The translations under genes and the position numbers were made by a program. A stretch of 64,000 nucleotides of DNA from Gluconacetobacter tumulisoli (GTDB lineage: Bacteria > Pseudomonadota > Alphaproteobacteria > Acetobacterales > Acetobacteraceae), in NCBI RefSeq assembly GCF_014174155.1, contig NZ_JABEQM010000003.1, positions 358,138 through 422,137 on the forward strand. The letters are read 5' to 3'. The notes under the pieces are model-generated. The model worked only from the letters and a program-made list of their open reading frames with translations. It was not told the origin of the DNA and ran no database searches. The first letter of the stretch is position 1; the number at the start of each line of letters is the position of its first letter. Shown here piece after piece: positions 35,301 through 42,689 of this stretch.

Positions 35301-36601
35301 CCCCCGAATCCGAAATTGTTGACCCCGGCGACAAGCTGTCCGCTGCCCAGTCCGACCGGTGCCGAGGCGACGGCGAGATTGAGCGTACCGAAGTCGATAT
35401 TTGGATTCGGGGTACGGTAATGCAGGGACGCCGGCAATTGGCGGTACCGGAAGGCCAGCATGGCCTTCAGCACGCTTGCCAGGCCGGACGCCGGTTCCAG
35501 ATGGCCGATATTGGTCTTGATCGATCCGATCGGCAGGGGGGAGGAACGTCCCCGTCCCAGAACGGTGCCGAGCGCCGCCGTTTCGACGGGATCGCCCGCT
35601 GCGGTCCCGGTGCCATGCGCTTCGATAAACGCCAATTGCCGCGGATCTATCCCGGCCTGACCATAGAGCGTGCGCAGCAGAGCGGTCTGGGAGGCCAGAC
35701 CCGGAAAGGCCATTCCGTGCGTGCGGCCGTCCGAATTGATCCCCGTGCCCATCAGTACGGCATGGATGGCATCGCCGTCGCGCCGTGCCGTCGACAGGGG
35801 CTTGAGCAGCAGCATAACCCCGCCTTCGGCACGGACATAACCATCCGCTGCGGCATCGAAGGCGTGACAGTGGCCGGTGGGTGACAGCATGCCGGCGCTG
35901 CAAAACCCGATGAAGGGATAGGGCGACAGCAGCAGGTTGACCCCGCCGACCAGCGCCGCCGGCGCGCGCCCGTGACGCAGATCCTCGCAGGCGAGATGGA
36001 GCGCAAAAAGCGAAGACGAACACGCCGTATCCACGGTCATGCTCGGCCCATGCAGATTGAGCAAATAGGAAATGCGGTTCGAAAAGATGCTGAGCGTGTT
36101 GCCCGGCATGAAATAGGCATCCGTCGATGCCGGATCACCCAGGCGCATATTGGCATATTCGGGACCGGATGCGCCGACATAGACGCCGGCCGCAGTCAGG
36201 TCGGACGGCACGGCGCCGGCATCCTCCAGCGCCTCCCACGCCAGTTCGAGCAGCAGGCGCTGTTGCGGATCCATCTGCCGTGCTTCGCGCGCGGAAATGC
36301 CGAAAAAAGCCGCATCAAACGTTTCGACGTCGTCCAGCGTGCCGGCGCGCGTGGCATAGAACTTGCCCGGTTCACCGCGGCGGGGATGCCAGTAATCGCG
36401 CAATGGAAAGCGGTTTTCGGGGAGAGGACGAACGGCCTCTCGCCCCTCGGATAACAGCGACCATAATTCCCGCAGGTCGCGCGCGCCTGGCAGGCGGCAG
36501 GCTGCACCGACGATTGCGATCGGGTCTCCGCTCAGGTCGACCACGCCGCTGGTCGGGGGAGGGACCGGCAGAGCATGAGGGAATTCAGATGACGCGATCA
36601 T
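29390..36601 (-). CDS. Type I highly reducing polyketide synthase, KS-AT-DH-MT-ER-KR-ACP (RkpA-like)
   Basis: The 2403-residue single-module synthase carries, in order: KS (about 25-445; C194 in DTACSSS, H329 in EAHGTGT, H367 in TNIGH); AT (about 545-840; S634 in GHSVGE, with YAFHS, malonyl-leaning but not decisive); and DH (about 900-1180; H932, D1089 in LDGTFQ). A degenerate methyltransferase-like region (about 1330-1480; LRILEIHSDRGVLARHL) and a structural KR half precede the ER (about 1670-1985; HGAAGGVGLAA). KR follows (about 2000-2200; GGTTGFGG, S2138, Y2151, N2155), then ACP (about 2280-2350; S2311 in GMDSL). There is no thioesterase, so release must come from elsewhere, most likely the coupled oxoamine synthase. 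With all reducing domains present it should make a saturated, fatty-acid-like chain. It overlaps the upstream GT gene by 17 bases. Confidence 0.93.
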   Translation of the reverse strand: MIASSEFPHALPVPPPTSGVVDLSGDPIAIVGAACRLPGARDLRELWSLLSEGREAVRPLPENRFPLRDYWHPRRGEPGKFYATRAGTLDDVETFDAAFFGISAREARQMDPQQRLLLELAWEALEDAGAVPSDLTAAGVYVGASGPEYANMRLGDPASTDAYFMPGNTLSIFSNRISYLLNLHGPSMTVDTACSSSLFALHLACEDLRHGRAPAALVGGVNLLLSPYPFIGFCSAGMLSPTGHCHAFDAAADGYVRAEGGVMLLLKPLSTARRDGDAIHAVLMGTGINSDGRTHGMAFPGLASQTALLRTLYGQAGIDPRQLAFIEAHGTGTAAGDPVETAALGTVLGRGRSSPLPIGSIKTNIGHLEPASGLASVLKAMLAFRYRQLPASLHYRTPNPNIDFGTLNLAVASAPVGLGSGQLVAGVNNFGFGGANAHVILATAPADSRPETLPTDKRRSDDRPPILLSARSEGALRALAAQWAATSWDDSAVRGLARRRVHHPHRVGILPSDDATMREALLACAQGQPHAAAVEGRAISDARTVFVFSGNGSQFPGMGQDLLECSIDFQDGVTAADTALTPYLGWSVLAAMRTADWSLERAESAQPMLFAFQVGLLQALRRQGVQADTVIGHSVGEIAAAYCAGAVDLAEAARIVVLRSRHQEIAAGGGMAVLNCSADDAAALIADIGVHMAIAAINAPHSVTLAGDDSALRAVEAAASDRSLVFQRLAIGYAFHSPEMDPIERPLLEALGSIKSVMPAREIISTVTGDTITAALDGTYWWRNVRQPVLFATAVRHLAERGNCIFVEIGPRPVLQHYLREIVRGCETQARILPTVRKRSPADPFPRIGLACHAAGTDIQSAPHFAGPARVRDLPGTQWQKERHWYEPTDSAVLTLWNQQDGHPLLGTRGQTQPNEWVAHLDTTIHPWLADHVVGDTAVLAAACMIEFAFAAGRIALPAASLLELQDFHILRPVVLDAAQLREIRVRLDSSNLVTIDSRPRLAHAAWVHHASGRLTAAPAEPTTFPPAAITGSLAGDILYAQAAAAGLNYGPSFRRVERITLGGPRSAEARLTEGTVIPGLTIDPAALDGTFQTLIALAIGQVDPTEGGAPLPQRFGRIRLDLDADAPAVGQVHTVTSGPRETKANIALLDATGRPILSAESCWFARMPGESPLPVSERSFHEHWVHAPLIQASWPDSRFLAMRPVLMGQPAGSDADQDAALLAWAFLRSSGVEALRRAGPAPESNSALIQTIRSLLQDAEDEVDFASLPDSTSIWQTLFLDPGDWLASSLLLAWMGDRIGQAFASSDESANELQAIPAAPLKQLLAGRSAVLAARLLGDAILAFAEDWPRDRPLRILEIHSDRGVLARHLMPRLTAVCPGVTYTVLEGDDKRLAHLRTSLLTRLPGISIVQDTAPRSHDLVVTFACGLRGIGPATVLDSMNALVPGGVLLAVETAATPTWAILQALSPGEVAGIEAWRGLPHRLRAAVEGQPTRSPFPIALLAACPAEEEVVAGNGNPDPEDDGRTIASRIAPRIVMAPPAAVPDETGQVAHALLTLAAEARRAAADGTALVVVTRGEDTDPVEAARAAFARVIANEYPALACRRIELSPDLSDPEAESCLDAELGATDGESELRWTAEGRFVRRLREGVPAFRTVSSATLCLRQPVPGPLNRLRWTKTRSEPPGPHDVAIRVMASGLNYRDVLSAIGMLPEELLLDGFAGATLGMECAGIVEAVGDAVEGVSVGDRVMALAASAHATHVVTDARSVLPLPPALSFAAGATIPVAFLTVIYALETVGSLRPGETVLIHGAAGGVGLAAVQYAAHVGARVIATAGSPAKRAALRRLGIEMVLDSRSLRFSAEIEAATGGEGVDVVLNALSGDAMERSLALLRPFGRFLELGKRDFLANTRVGLGPLRRNVSYHAIDVDALVRHRPALVRTLMQTLHDLVAQGALAPLPHTCFPFGEADEAFALMRTSAHVGKIVLTTDDVTVPPRMVVPTDRTVLISGGTTGFGGQMARWLVSAGARHIVLISRRGTGTPEAEVLRNVLLQGGAKTVDIRACDVGDVGQLSTLLADVRATLPPIGAVVHAATVVADGLITSITPQHIQDSLHAKLGGALALDSLTREDPISLFLVFSSATITLGAPGQGAYVAANAAVEALVRRRRAEGLPGCAVRWGPIADAGLLERNATAREALSRRLGARAMRARLALDALPDLLASGEPTPVLAELDWQATSGTLPIMAEPLFAAVARRPHGDGETTDLRAMLAGLDETERQGVIVDLILDELTRIMQTERAALPLDQPLTDLGMDSLTAVELALGLERRLAVTLPGFAWQEMTVQRVARQVAGLIQGAPAAAATDAMADRHLSETQIEALAAATDRRPEPPAMAPSSQATLLQTEVAR

Positions 36602-37904
36602 AAAGCTCGCTCATGCGTGCGCGATAGCGATCGGCCGAGAAAAGAGCTGCCTGCTTCAGACCACGCTGCGCGAGTTCGCTGCGCAATTCCGCATCCGAAT
36701 CCAGCTTTCGGATGCCGTCCGCCATCTGGCGAACATCGTAGGGGTCGCATAGAAGTGCCGCATCACCGGCGACCTCGGCCAAGGCGCCGCTGTTCGATGT
36801 CAGGACAGGCGTACCGAGCATCATGGCCTCCAGCACCGGCAGGCCAAAACCTTCATAGAGAGAGGGAAACAGCACCGCGCGGGCGCCCCGGATCAGGCTG
36901 ACCAGCAGCGGAAATGTGGCATAGTCGATGCGCAGGATGCGATGGCGGGAAAATGTCTGATTGTCGATATGTTCGAGGTAGCGAATCGTATCGTCATTGA
37001 GCAGCCGCAGTTCCTGTTCGGCCTTCCATGCCAGCTTGCCGACGATGACAAGGGGGGTATCGATCTTGCTGGACAGGTAGGCCTCGATCATGCGGCCGAT
37101 ATTTTTCTTGGGCTCGATTGCACCGAAAAAGAGCATGTAGTTCTTGTATTTGAGGTTGTATGTGCCCTCGACCTCCTGGCTGACGGTTTCCTCGGTCTTG
37201 TTGGCATATTTCGCCGGGATGTCCACTGCCTGGAACGTATTCGTCACCCGGTCTTCCGGAACGCCCAGCAGATTGATGATGTCCTGGCGCGACGTTTCCG
37301 AAACCGTGACGATATGGTCGGCCTTCCGGACGATTCTTCGGACACGGTTGAAATACCGGCGCTTATTGTCGAGCGTCGTGAAGGGAAGACGCAAGGGAAC
37401 AAGGTCGTGCAGCGTGTAAATATTCTTGACGCCCGGCATCGTCGTCGCGATCGGGTAGGTCCAGTGCATCAGGTCCGGCTTTTGCGGGATGCGTGTGCGC
37501 ATCGGCGTGCCGAACAGATATTCATGACGATCGGCCCGTCCCCAGAGGTCGGCGATGTTCCAGAAACGATCCGCATACGGCATGCGCGACCGGAAATGAG
37601 TCGGAATGACCGCCCCTGTCATGGGGACGGCCTTTGCCTTCAGGCCCATCCATGATGTGGTCAGTTGCTTGGCCCAGCGGGACCATTCCAGCCAGCGGGG
37701 GGGATTGCCCACATGGGGGTCGAAGAACGCAATTTCCCGCAGCAGCGCGGATTTGCCCGGCGCGGCGCGCGTACCGTACAGCACGTCGACGCCATAACCC
37801 AGGTCATGCGCGCAATAGGTCAGGTTGCGCGCATATGTCGCAACACCGGTGCCGGTTTCGAGACCAAGATTATATCCGTCAAAAAGAATTCTTTTCTGCG
37901 CCAT
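36585..37904 (-). CDS. Glycosyltransferase family 4 protein
   Basis: The 439-residue GT-B enzyme has an N-domain opening KRILFDGYNLGLETGTGVAT YARNL-like region (glycine-rich donor/acceptor loop). The C-domain has the usual motifs FGAIEPKKNIGRMIEAY, then FPSLYEGFGLPVLEAMMLGT with the EX7E glutamates and TSNSGALAEVAGDAALLCDP. It retains sugar configuration and would add a residue to the capsule repeat or to a lipid acceptor. Its stop overlaps the polyketide synthase start and its start abuts the pyruvyl-transferase gene. All are one tightly packed minus-strand operon. Confidence 0.9.
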   Translation of the reverse strand: MAQKRILFDGYNLGLETGTGVATYARNLTYCAHDLGYGVDVLYGTRAAPGKSALLREIAFFDPHVGNPPRWLEWSRWAKQLTTSWMGLKAKAVPMTGAVIPTHFRSRMPYADRFWNIADLWGRADRHEYLFGTPMRTRIPQKPDLMHWTYPIATTMPGVKNIYTLHDLVPLRLPFTTLDNKRRYFNRVRRIVRKADHIVTVSETSRQDIINLLGVPEDRVTNTFQAVDIPAKYANKTEETVSQEVEGTYNLKYKNYMLFFGAIEPKKNIGRMIEAYLSSKIDTPLVIVGKLAWKAEQELRLLNDDTIRYLEHIDNQTFSRHRILRIDYATFPLLVSLIRGARAVLFPSLYEGFGLPVLEAMMLGTPVLTSNSGALAEVAGDAALLCDPYDVRQMADGIRKLDSDAELRSELAQRGLKQAALFSADRYRARMSELYDRVI

Positions 37905-40034
37905 TCAGGCTGCCCCCGGGACAAGGCTGGTCAATGTTCGATAATCGATTTTCCAGACCTTGTCCTGCATCGACACGGCGTGGGCGAGAGGAAATGAATC
38001 GAAGAGAGGGGCCGAATCGAATTCGACAGGGGTCCAGGCGGTATCGATCCATTTGATCAGGGCGTTCCAGTCGGTCGGCGCATGCCGTTCCGTGCGATAG
38101 ACCGGACGGCTGGTGGTGCGGCAACCGCAATAGAAATCGCGGAAACGATGGTCCATGAGGGCTTGCGGATCGCTGGCGTCGATAATGACCGGACCCGTGC
38201 CCTGCGTGCCGAACCAGACGCCGGGAATGTCATAGGTATCCGCGATCAGCAGGCCGTGAAAGCTGGTCGAGGCGATCCGCCGGCAGGACAGGATCTCGTC
38301 GATCCTGTTCATCAGACCTTCTGTGGATCTATCCGTGAAGGTATTGATGATTTTGATGGAATTTTGGAACTCTTCCGGAATGGCGTATCGCAGGTAAGTT
38401 TCCTTCACCAGTGACTCAGGTGATGATCCATTCAGTTCGGAAATATGGACGATGACCCCGAGTTCCCAACGTGGGGAAACCGGCTTGCGAGGAAGCAGCT
38501 TCGGAAGGAACCAGACCGGGTCGCCGTAGACATCTGGCACGAAAATGCCTTTTTCGCGCAGTAGGGCAGCGGTATGGGGGCCGCGTGTCGCGTGGACCAC
38601 AAATTCGGTGTTGGGCGGCAATTCGTGAAAGCGACTGCCGTCCAGTCCGACGCCCCACAAATGGACGCGGCCATTACGCAGACCATGCGCGATGGTCCCC
38701 ACGGCGGCCAGCCGTTCCTGAACGGCGTCGAAATGCCGGGGAATGATCGGCTGGCCGGCCATGGTTCCAACCATGACCGCACTCAATGCGTCCCCGAGAT
38801 TGGGGTATGGATGCGGGGCAGTCGGCATGGCCCAGGACAAGGGCACGCCTCCCGTTTCGTCGACCACAGCCTGCAATCCGGGCGAGGAATGAACGGGAGC
38901 GTCGGCAGCTATCTGGAACGAAGGAGCAGAACAGTCCACCGCCTGATTCGGACGTACAGATTTCTGGAACTGCCGGAAGGAGATGCGGTCCTGACGATTC
39001 AGTTCGCTGACATCGTGCTGAAATTTCAACGAAGCGATGAGTGGATGTTCAAAAATGGTTTCATCGGGACGTGCCTGAATCGGATTTGCCGGTACAGGCA
39101 GTGCGCGAAGAAGCGCGTCCTCGTCCAGGGTGACAGGGGACCAGGATATGTCGATTGCCCGCGCCAGAGCCGACCAGTCGGTAGGGGACTTTCGATCCTG
39201 CACATAGACGGGCAGGCTGGTGACACCAAGTCCCTGATAAAGATCGACAATACGGAGATCGAGTCCGGAACTTACCGTGGGTTCGACCCGGCCCAGGCCC
39301 GGGGCGCTTCCATGGGGAGGGAAATACAGGCAGGGAATGCCGTAGCTCTCGGCGATGACCATCCCGTGGAGACTGGTCGAGACAATCCGCCGGCAGGCCA
39401 GGATTTCATCAAGCTTATCGCGCAGCCCAGCTGCACTGATGGCGGTGACGGTATTGATCAGCCGGACGCTGGAGCGTTCGTCTTCCGGCACGACATAGCG
39501 GATATAGTTCGGGAGCGGATGCGCCTCGAGGTCGCGATCGGCCAGTTCCGACAGATGGAGGATGACCCCGATATCCCAGCGTTTCGGCACGGTGTTGGGA
39601 TAGAAGCGGGGCAGCATCCACACGGGGTCGCCGAACGTCGCGTCCTGCGCCGGCTTCTCCTGGGTCAGCAATTGCCATGACACCGGTCCTCGCGTGGCGG
39701 ATACAACCAGATTCGTATCCTGGGGCGGTGTATAAGGTATCCTTTCCGCCGCCGGAGCTTGAGGGTTTGCGTAAGGGGAACAACCCGTCCCCCATACTTG
39801 TACGTCTCCTCCGCTCAGCCCGTGTCCGATCGTTCCGACGGCCGCCATACGGGGGGTCTGTGATCGGGAGGGAACGCGCTGGATGTTCCGCCCACTACAG
39901 AGCGCTACCATCACCGGGCTGAGGGCGTCGCCGAAATTGAGATAGTCCATTTTCGTCGTACTGCCCGCCCAGGACAGTGGGATCGCGTCGCGTTCGGTGA
40001 TCAGGGCTTCGAAATCCGGCGAAATGAGGTTCAT
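37905..40034 (-). CDS. Two-domain polysaccharide pyruvyl transferase family protein
   Basis: The protein is about 709 residues and contains two copies of the same 320-residue domain. Each has LSWA, a NFGDALSPVMV or NLGDALSAVMV block, VGTIGHGL or VGTIAHGL, a WGTG or WGVG segment, ATRGP and FGDPVW or YGDPVW. Each also has ISELN/LSELA and the late CRRIVSTSLHGMVIAESYGI or CRRIASTSFHGLLIADTYDI. The family (CsaB, ExoV, WcaK) transfers pyruvate or carries out related GT-B reactions on sugars. I start at 40034 because its ATG overlaps the upstream stop by four bases. A fused pair is unusual, and one half may be structural. Confidence 0.85.
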   Translation of the reverse strand: MNLISPDFEALITERDAIPLSWAGSTTKMDYLNFGDALSPVMVALCSGRNIQRVPSRSQTPRMAAVGTIGHGLSGGDVQVWGTGCSPYANPQAPAAERIPYTPPQDTNLVVSATRGPVSWQLLTQEKPAQDATFGDPVWMLPRFYPNTVPKRWDIGVILHLSELADRDLEAHPLPNYIRYVVPEDERSSVRLINTVTAISAAGLRDKLDEILACRRIVSTSLHGMVIAESYGIPCLYFPPHGSAPGLGRVEPTVSSGLDLRIVDLYQGLGVTSLPVYVQDRKSPTDWSALARAIDISWSPVTLDEDALLRALPVPANPIQARPDETIFEHPLIASLKFQHDVSELNRQDRISFRQFQKSVRPNQAVDCSAPSFQIAADAPVHSSPGLQAVVDETGGVPLSWAMPTAPHPYPNLGDALSAVMVGTMAGQPIIPRHFDAVQERLAAVGTIAHGLRNGRVHLWGVGLDGSRFHELPPNTEFVVHATRGPHTAALLREKGIFVPDVYGDPVWFLPKLLPRKPVSPRWELGVIVHISELNGSSPESLVKETYLRYAIPEEFQNSIKIINTFTDRSTEGLMNRIDEILSCRRIASTSFHGLLIADTYDIPGVWFGTQGTGPVIIDASDPQALMDHRFRDFYCGCRTTSRPVYRTERHAPTDWNALIKWIDTAWTPVEFDSAPLFDSFPLAHAVSMQDKVWKIDYRTLTSLVPGAA

Positions 40035-41179
40035 GAATCGACCGCGACCTGTGCTTCGTGGATAGGCTGGAATGGAAGGTTTGAAACCAAGGAATGCGCG
40101 AAAATGTCGCTCGTGGCAATCGGTGCCAACCGGCCAGGAAATGCCGAGATCAGTCGGTTCTCGTCCAAGGTCTTGGGTTGCCACGTACTATCTATTGCGG
40201 CTATGACTGCGTCCCAGTCGGTCTCGGCCAGACGCGGCTGGTTGTAGAGATAGACCGCCTCTTCCCCCAAGCCGGCATAAAAATCACTCATACGCAAATT
40301 CATGCCGTCATCCTCTCCGATGGTTACCTTCGTCAACCCGACGGGGCCGCGGCGCGCCTGCAGATAGAGACAGGGGATCCCGTAGGTTTCGGCAAAAACG
40401 AGGCCATGCAGGCTGGTCGAGACGATTCGCTTGCAGGACAGGATCTCGTCAAGATTCGCACGTAGACCCTCGGCGCTGATCGGTGTGATCGTGTTGATCA
40501 ATCGCACCTTGCCCTCGAACTGAGGAGGAACAGCGTAGCGCAGCAAATTGGGCTTCGGGTGGACTTCGAAGGCGCGATCCGCCAATTCGGAGAGGTGTAG
40601 GATAACCCCCAGTTCCGCGGTCTTCGAGAGAGAGGGGCGGTAGAATCGGGGCAGCAACCAGCCGGGATCGCCGAAAACGGCTTCGGGGCCCGGTTCCGTG
40701 CCCGTCAGCAGGCGCCAGGAAATCGGTCCGCGGGTCGCATGGACCTTCAGGATGGTGTCGGGTGGCAGGGTGTATGGACGTTTTTCGGTGCCCGTGGCCA
40801 AGGGATTGGCGAAGTTGGAGCAGCCTGTACCCCAGACATCAATCCGGCCGCCGACAAGAGACTGCCCGATGGTCCCGATAGCGCTCATGCGATCTTCAAC
40901 CGATCGGGATGCCATATGCCTGACGGGAAGACCGGAAAGCGCTGCGACGATCACGGGACTAAGAGCATCGCCCAAATTCACATAATTCTGCGAGGGGGTA
41001 GCCGCGGCCCAGCATAAGGAGATGGCACCGGAAGACACGACAGCCTGGATCTCTCGTGCAGTTGCTGTGGACTGGTTGCCGTTGTCGGCGCCCGCTACGA
41101 GATGCGCGATGTTCTCCAGGCCGGCGGCAATGTTTTTGCGGAGCGCATCAAAAGACAGCGGAAATTTCGATATTGACAT
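40031..41179 (-). CDS. Polysaccharide pyruvyl transferase family protein
   Basis: The 382-residue protein is a third copy of the module found twice in the next gene. It shows NLGDALSPVIVAALSGLPVR, AIGTIGQSLVGGRIDVWGTG, VFGDPGWLLPRFY, ILHLSELADRAFEVHPKPNL and CKRIVSTSLHGLVFAETYGI. Similarity is closest to the first half of the fused protein, including the LSELADR...HPxPNxxRY stretch, which indicates recent tandem duplication. It is coupled to that gene by a four-base overlap. A ketal pyruvate transfer to the capsule is the family expectation, but the acceptor is unknown. Confidence 0.87.
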   Translation of the reverse strand: MSISKFPLSFDALRKNIAAGLENIAHLVAGADNGNQSTATAREIQAVVSSGAISLCWAAATPSQNYVNLGDALSPVIVAALSGLPVRHMASRSVEDRMSAIGTIGQSLVGGRIDVWGTGCSNFANPLATGTEKRPYTLPPDTILKVHATRGPISWRLLTGTEPGPEAVFGDPGWLLPRFYRPSLSKTAELGVILHLSELADRAFEVHPKPNLLRYAVPPQFEGKVRLINTITPISAEGLRANLDEILSCKRIVSTSLHGLVFAETYGIPCLYLQARRGPVGLTKVTIGEDDGMNLRMSDFYAGLGEEAVYLYNQPRLAETDWDAVIAAIDSTWQPKTLDENRLISAFPGRLAPIATSDIFAHSLVSNLPFQPIHEAQVAVDS

Positions 41180-41191
41180 ATGTCCTTACCA

Positions 41192-42535
41192 TTAGGCAGC
41201 GAGAGCTGCCTTGAAGAGGTCGGCCACCGCATTGTCGAAAATGCGCATATGGTCCGCCCAGCGTAGCGCCCGATAATGCGCGATGCGCGTCCGCATCAGT
41301 TGGGCGCGGGGGGCCTGAATGTGCGTGTATTCCTTGATGGCTTCGATCCATGCTGGGCCATCCAGAGGATCCAAGCGTTCGATGAGTTTACCACCGATCT
41401 CGTGTAGCACGTCGATATTTGAACAGATCGCTGGCGTTCCAAGCGCCAGGGATTCGGCCACGGGCAGTCCATATCCCTCAACGTATGAGGGAAACAGGGT
41501 GCCGCGCGAATTCACGATCAAGCGACTCAAAACCGGGTCTGGCAGATTGGCAGATTCGATTACATGGCTGCGTATGTTCGGCGCCCGCTCCAGCAGGTCG
41601 ACGGTATTCTCATTTTCCCACCCACGGCGTCCGACAATCACCAGCTTGGGCGCCGACTGGCCCATTTCGTCGACCAAACGCGCCCAGACCTGCAGCAGAA
41701 AAGTGTGATTTTTCCTTGGTTCCACTGTGCCGACACAGACGAAATAAGGCGGCACTTCGGCAGCCTGCTCATATCGCCTGCCAAAAACGTCCTCAACACC
41801 CAGAGGCGCGATCCGCGCGTGCGGGATCGTCAAATTCTGTTCGGTCAAATAGGTGGTCAGGACGTCTTTGGTATAGCGGGAGTTGGCCAAAATGCATGAA
41901 GCGTTTCGTGCAATCGTTTCGAGACGGCGGATATGGCGCTTCGGAGCGCCCGGTATCACATATTCCGGGTGGGTGATCGGAATAAGGTCGTGGACCATGA
42001 AGATCGACCCGCTGACGCCCCCGCGTTCCAGCCATCGTGCGATATGAACGTTGTCCAGATTTTCATGCGATACGTTGATATAGATCGACCGACGCAAGCC
42101 TCGGTTAAAAGCCCAGATTCTACGTGGGCGTATCTGTCCCAGGGCTGAGCGGAATAATATATGCGCTGCGCTGAGTTTGCGCTGGGCGGATCTACCGCGC
42201 CGCTCCCCCTCCTGCCGATTGCCGTCCCGCAGGACCGTTTCGGGAACGTCCAGGAAATTGGACAGGCGTTCGATGGCATTGGCCGATTCGGCGACCGGAG
42301 CATCATTCCAGACCGCTTGTGTCGCGGTGATGAATTTTCGCATGACCGGCGTAGGAATAATCTGCGGATAGCCGTTCAACGTAACGAGATAGCGGGTGCA
42401 ATGACGATAATGGGTGTCGAGATGCTGCGCGTAGGCCATCTCGACCCGATCAATTCCAGTGGGGGTATTATTTAATGTGCGCAAGAACAGGCGTGTGCAG
42501 TCAAATATCAGGTAATTTTTTGATTCTGCTCTCAT
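41192..42535 (-). CDS. Glycosyltransferase family 4 protein
   Basis: The protein is about 447 residues with the GT-B fold. It begins YLIFDCTRLFLRTLNNTPTG, has a basic mid-section and then the C-domain CVGTVEPRKNHTFLLQVW, APKLVIVGRRGWENENTVDL and TLFPSYVEGYGLPVAESLAL with the EX7E pattern. The chosen ATG at 42535 begins at the conserved part. ATG 42559 and TTG 42565 are in-frame alternatives without better ribosome sites. The style suggests a mannosyl or rhamnosyl transferase of the WbdA/WsaF kind, but the donor is not decided. It lies 12 bases before the pyruvyl-transferase gene. Confidence 0.87.
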   Translation of the reverse strand: MRAESKNYLIFDCTRLFLRTLNNTPTGIDRVEMAYAQHLDTHYRHCTRYLVTLNGYPQIIPTPVMRKFITATQAVWNDAPVAESANAIERLSNFLDVPETVLRDGNRQEGERRGRSAQRKLSAAHILFRSALGQIRPRRIWAFNRGLRRSIYINVSHENLDNVHIARWLERGGVSGSIFMVHDLIPITHPEYVIPGAPKRHIRRLETIARNASCILANSRYTKDVLTTYLTEQNLTIPHARIAPLGVEDVFGRRYEQAAEVPPYFVCVGTVEPRKNHTFLLQVWARLVDEMGQSAPKLVIVGRRGWENENTVDLLERAPNIRSHVIESANLPDPVLSRLIVNSRGTLFPSYVEGYGLPVAESLALGTPAICSNIDVLHEIGGKLIERLDPLDGPAWIEAIKEYTHIQAPRAQLMRTRIAHYRALRWADHMRIFDNAVADLFKAALAA

Positions 42536-42689
42536 TCCCGAATTCTTCAAAGGGCGCATATGCAAGATTATCGCTCAACTGATTGTTGATGTCCACATCA
42601 AGTGCAACCCTGGCGGCAAAATCATCAATCCAAAAAAATGCGTTATCGAGAGGATTAATTTATCGATATATGAACGGGTTTGTACCTCT

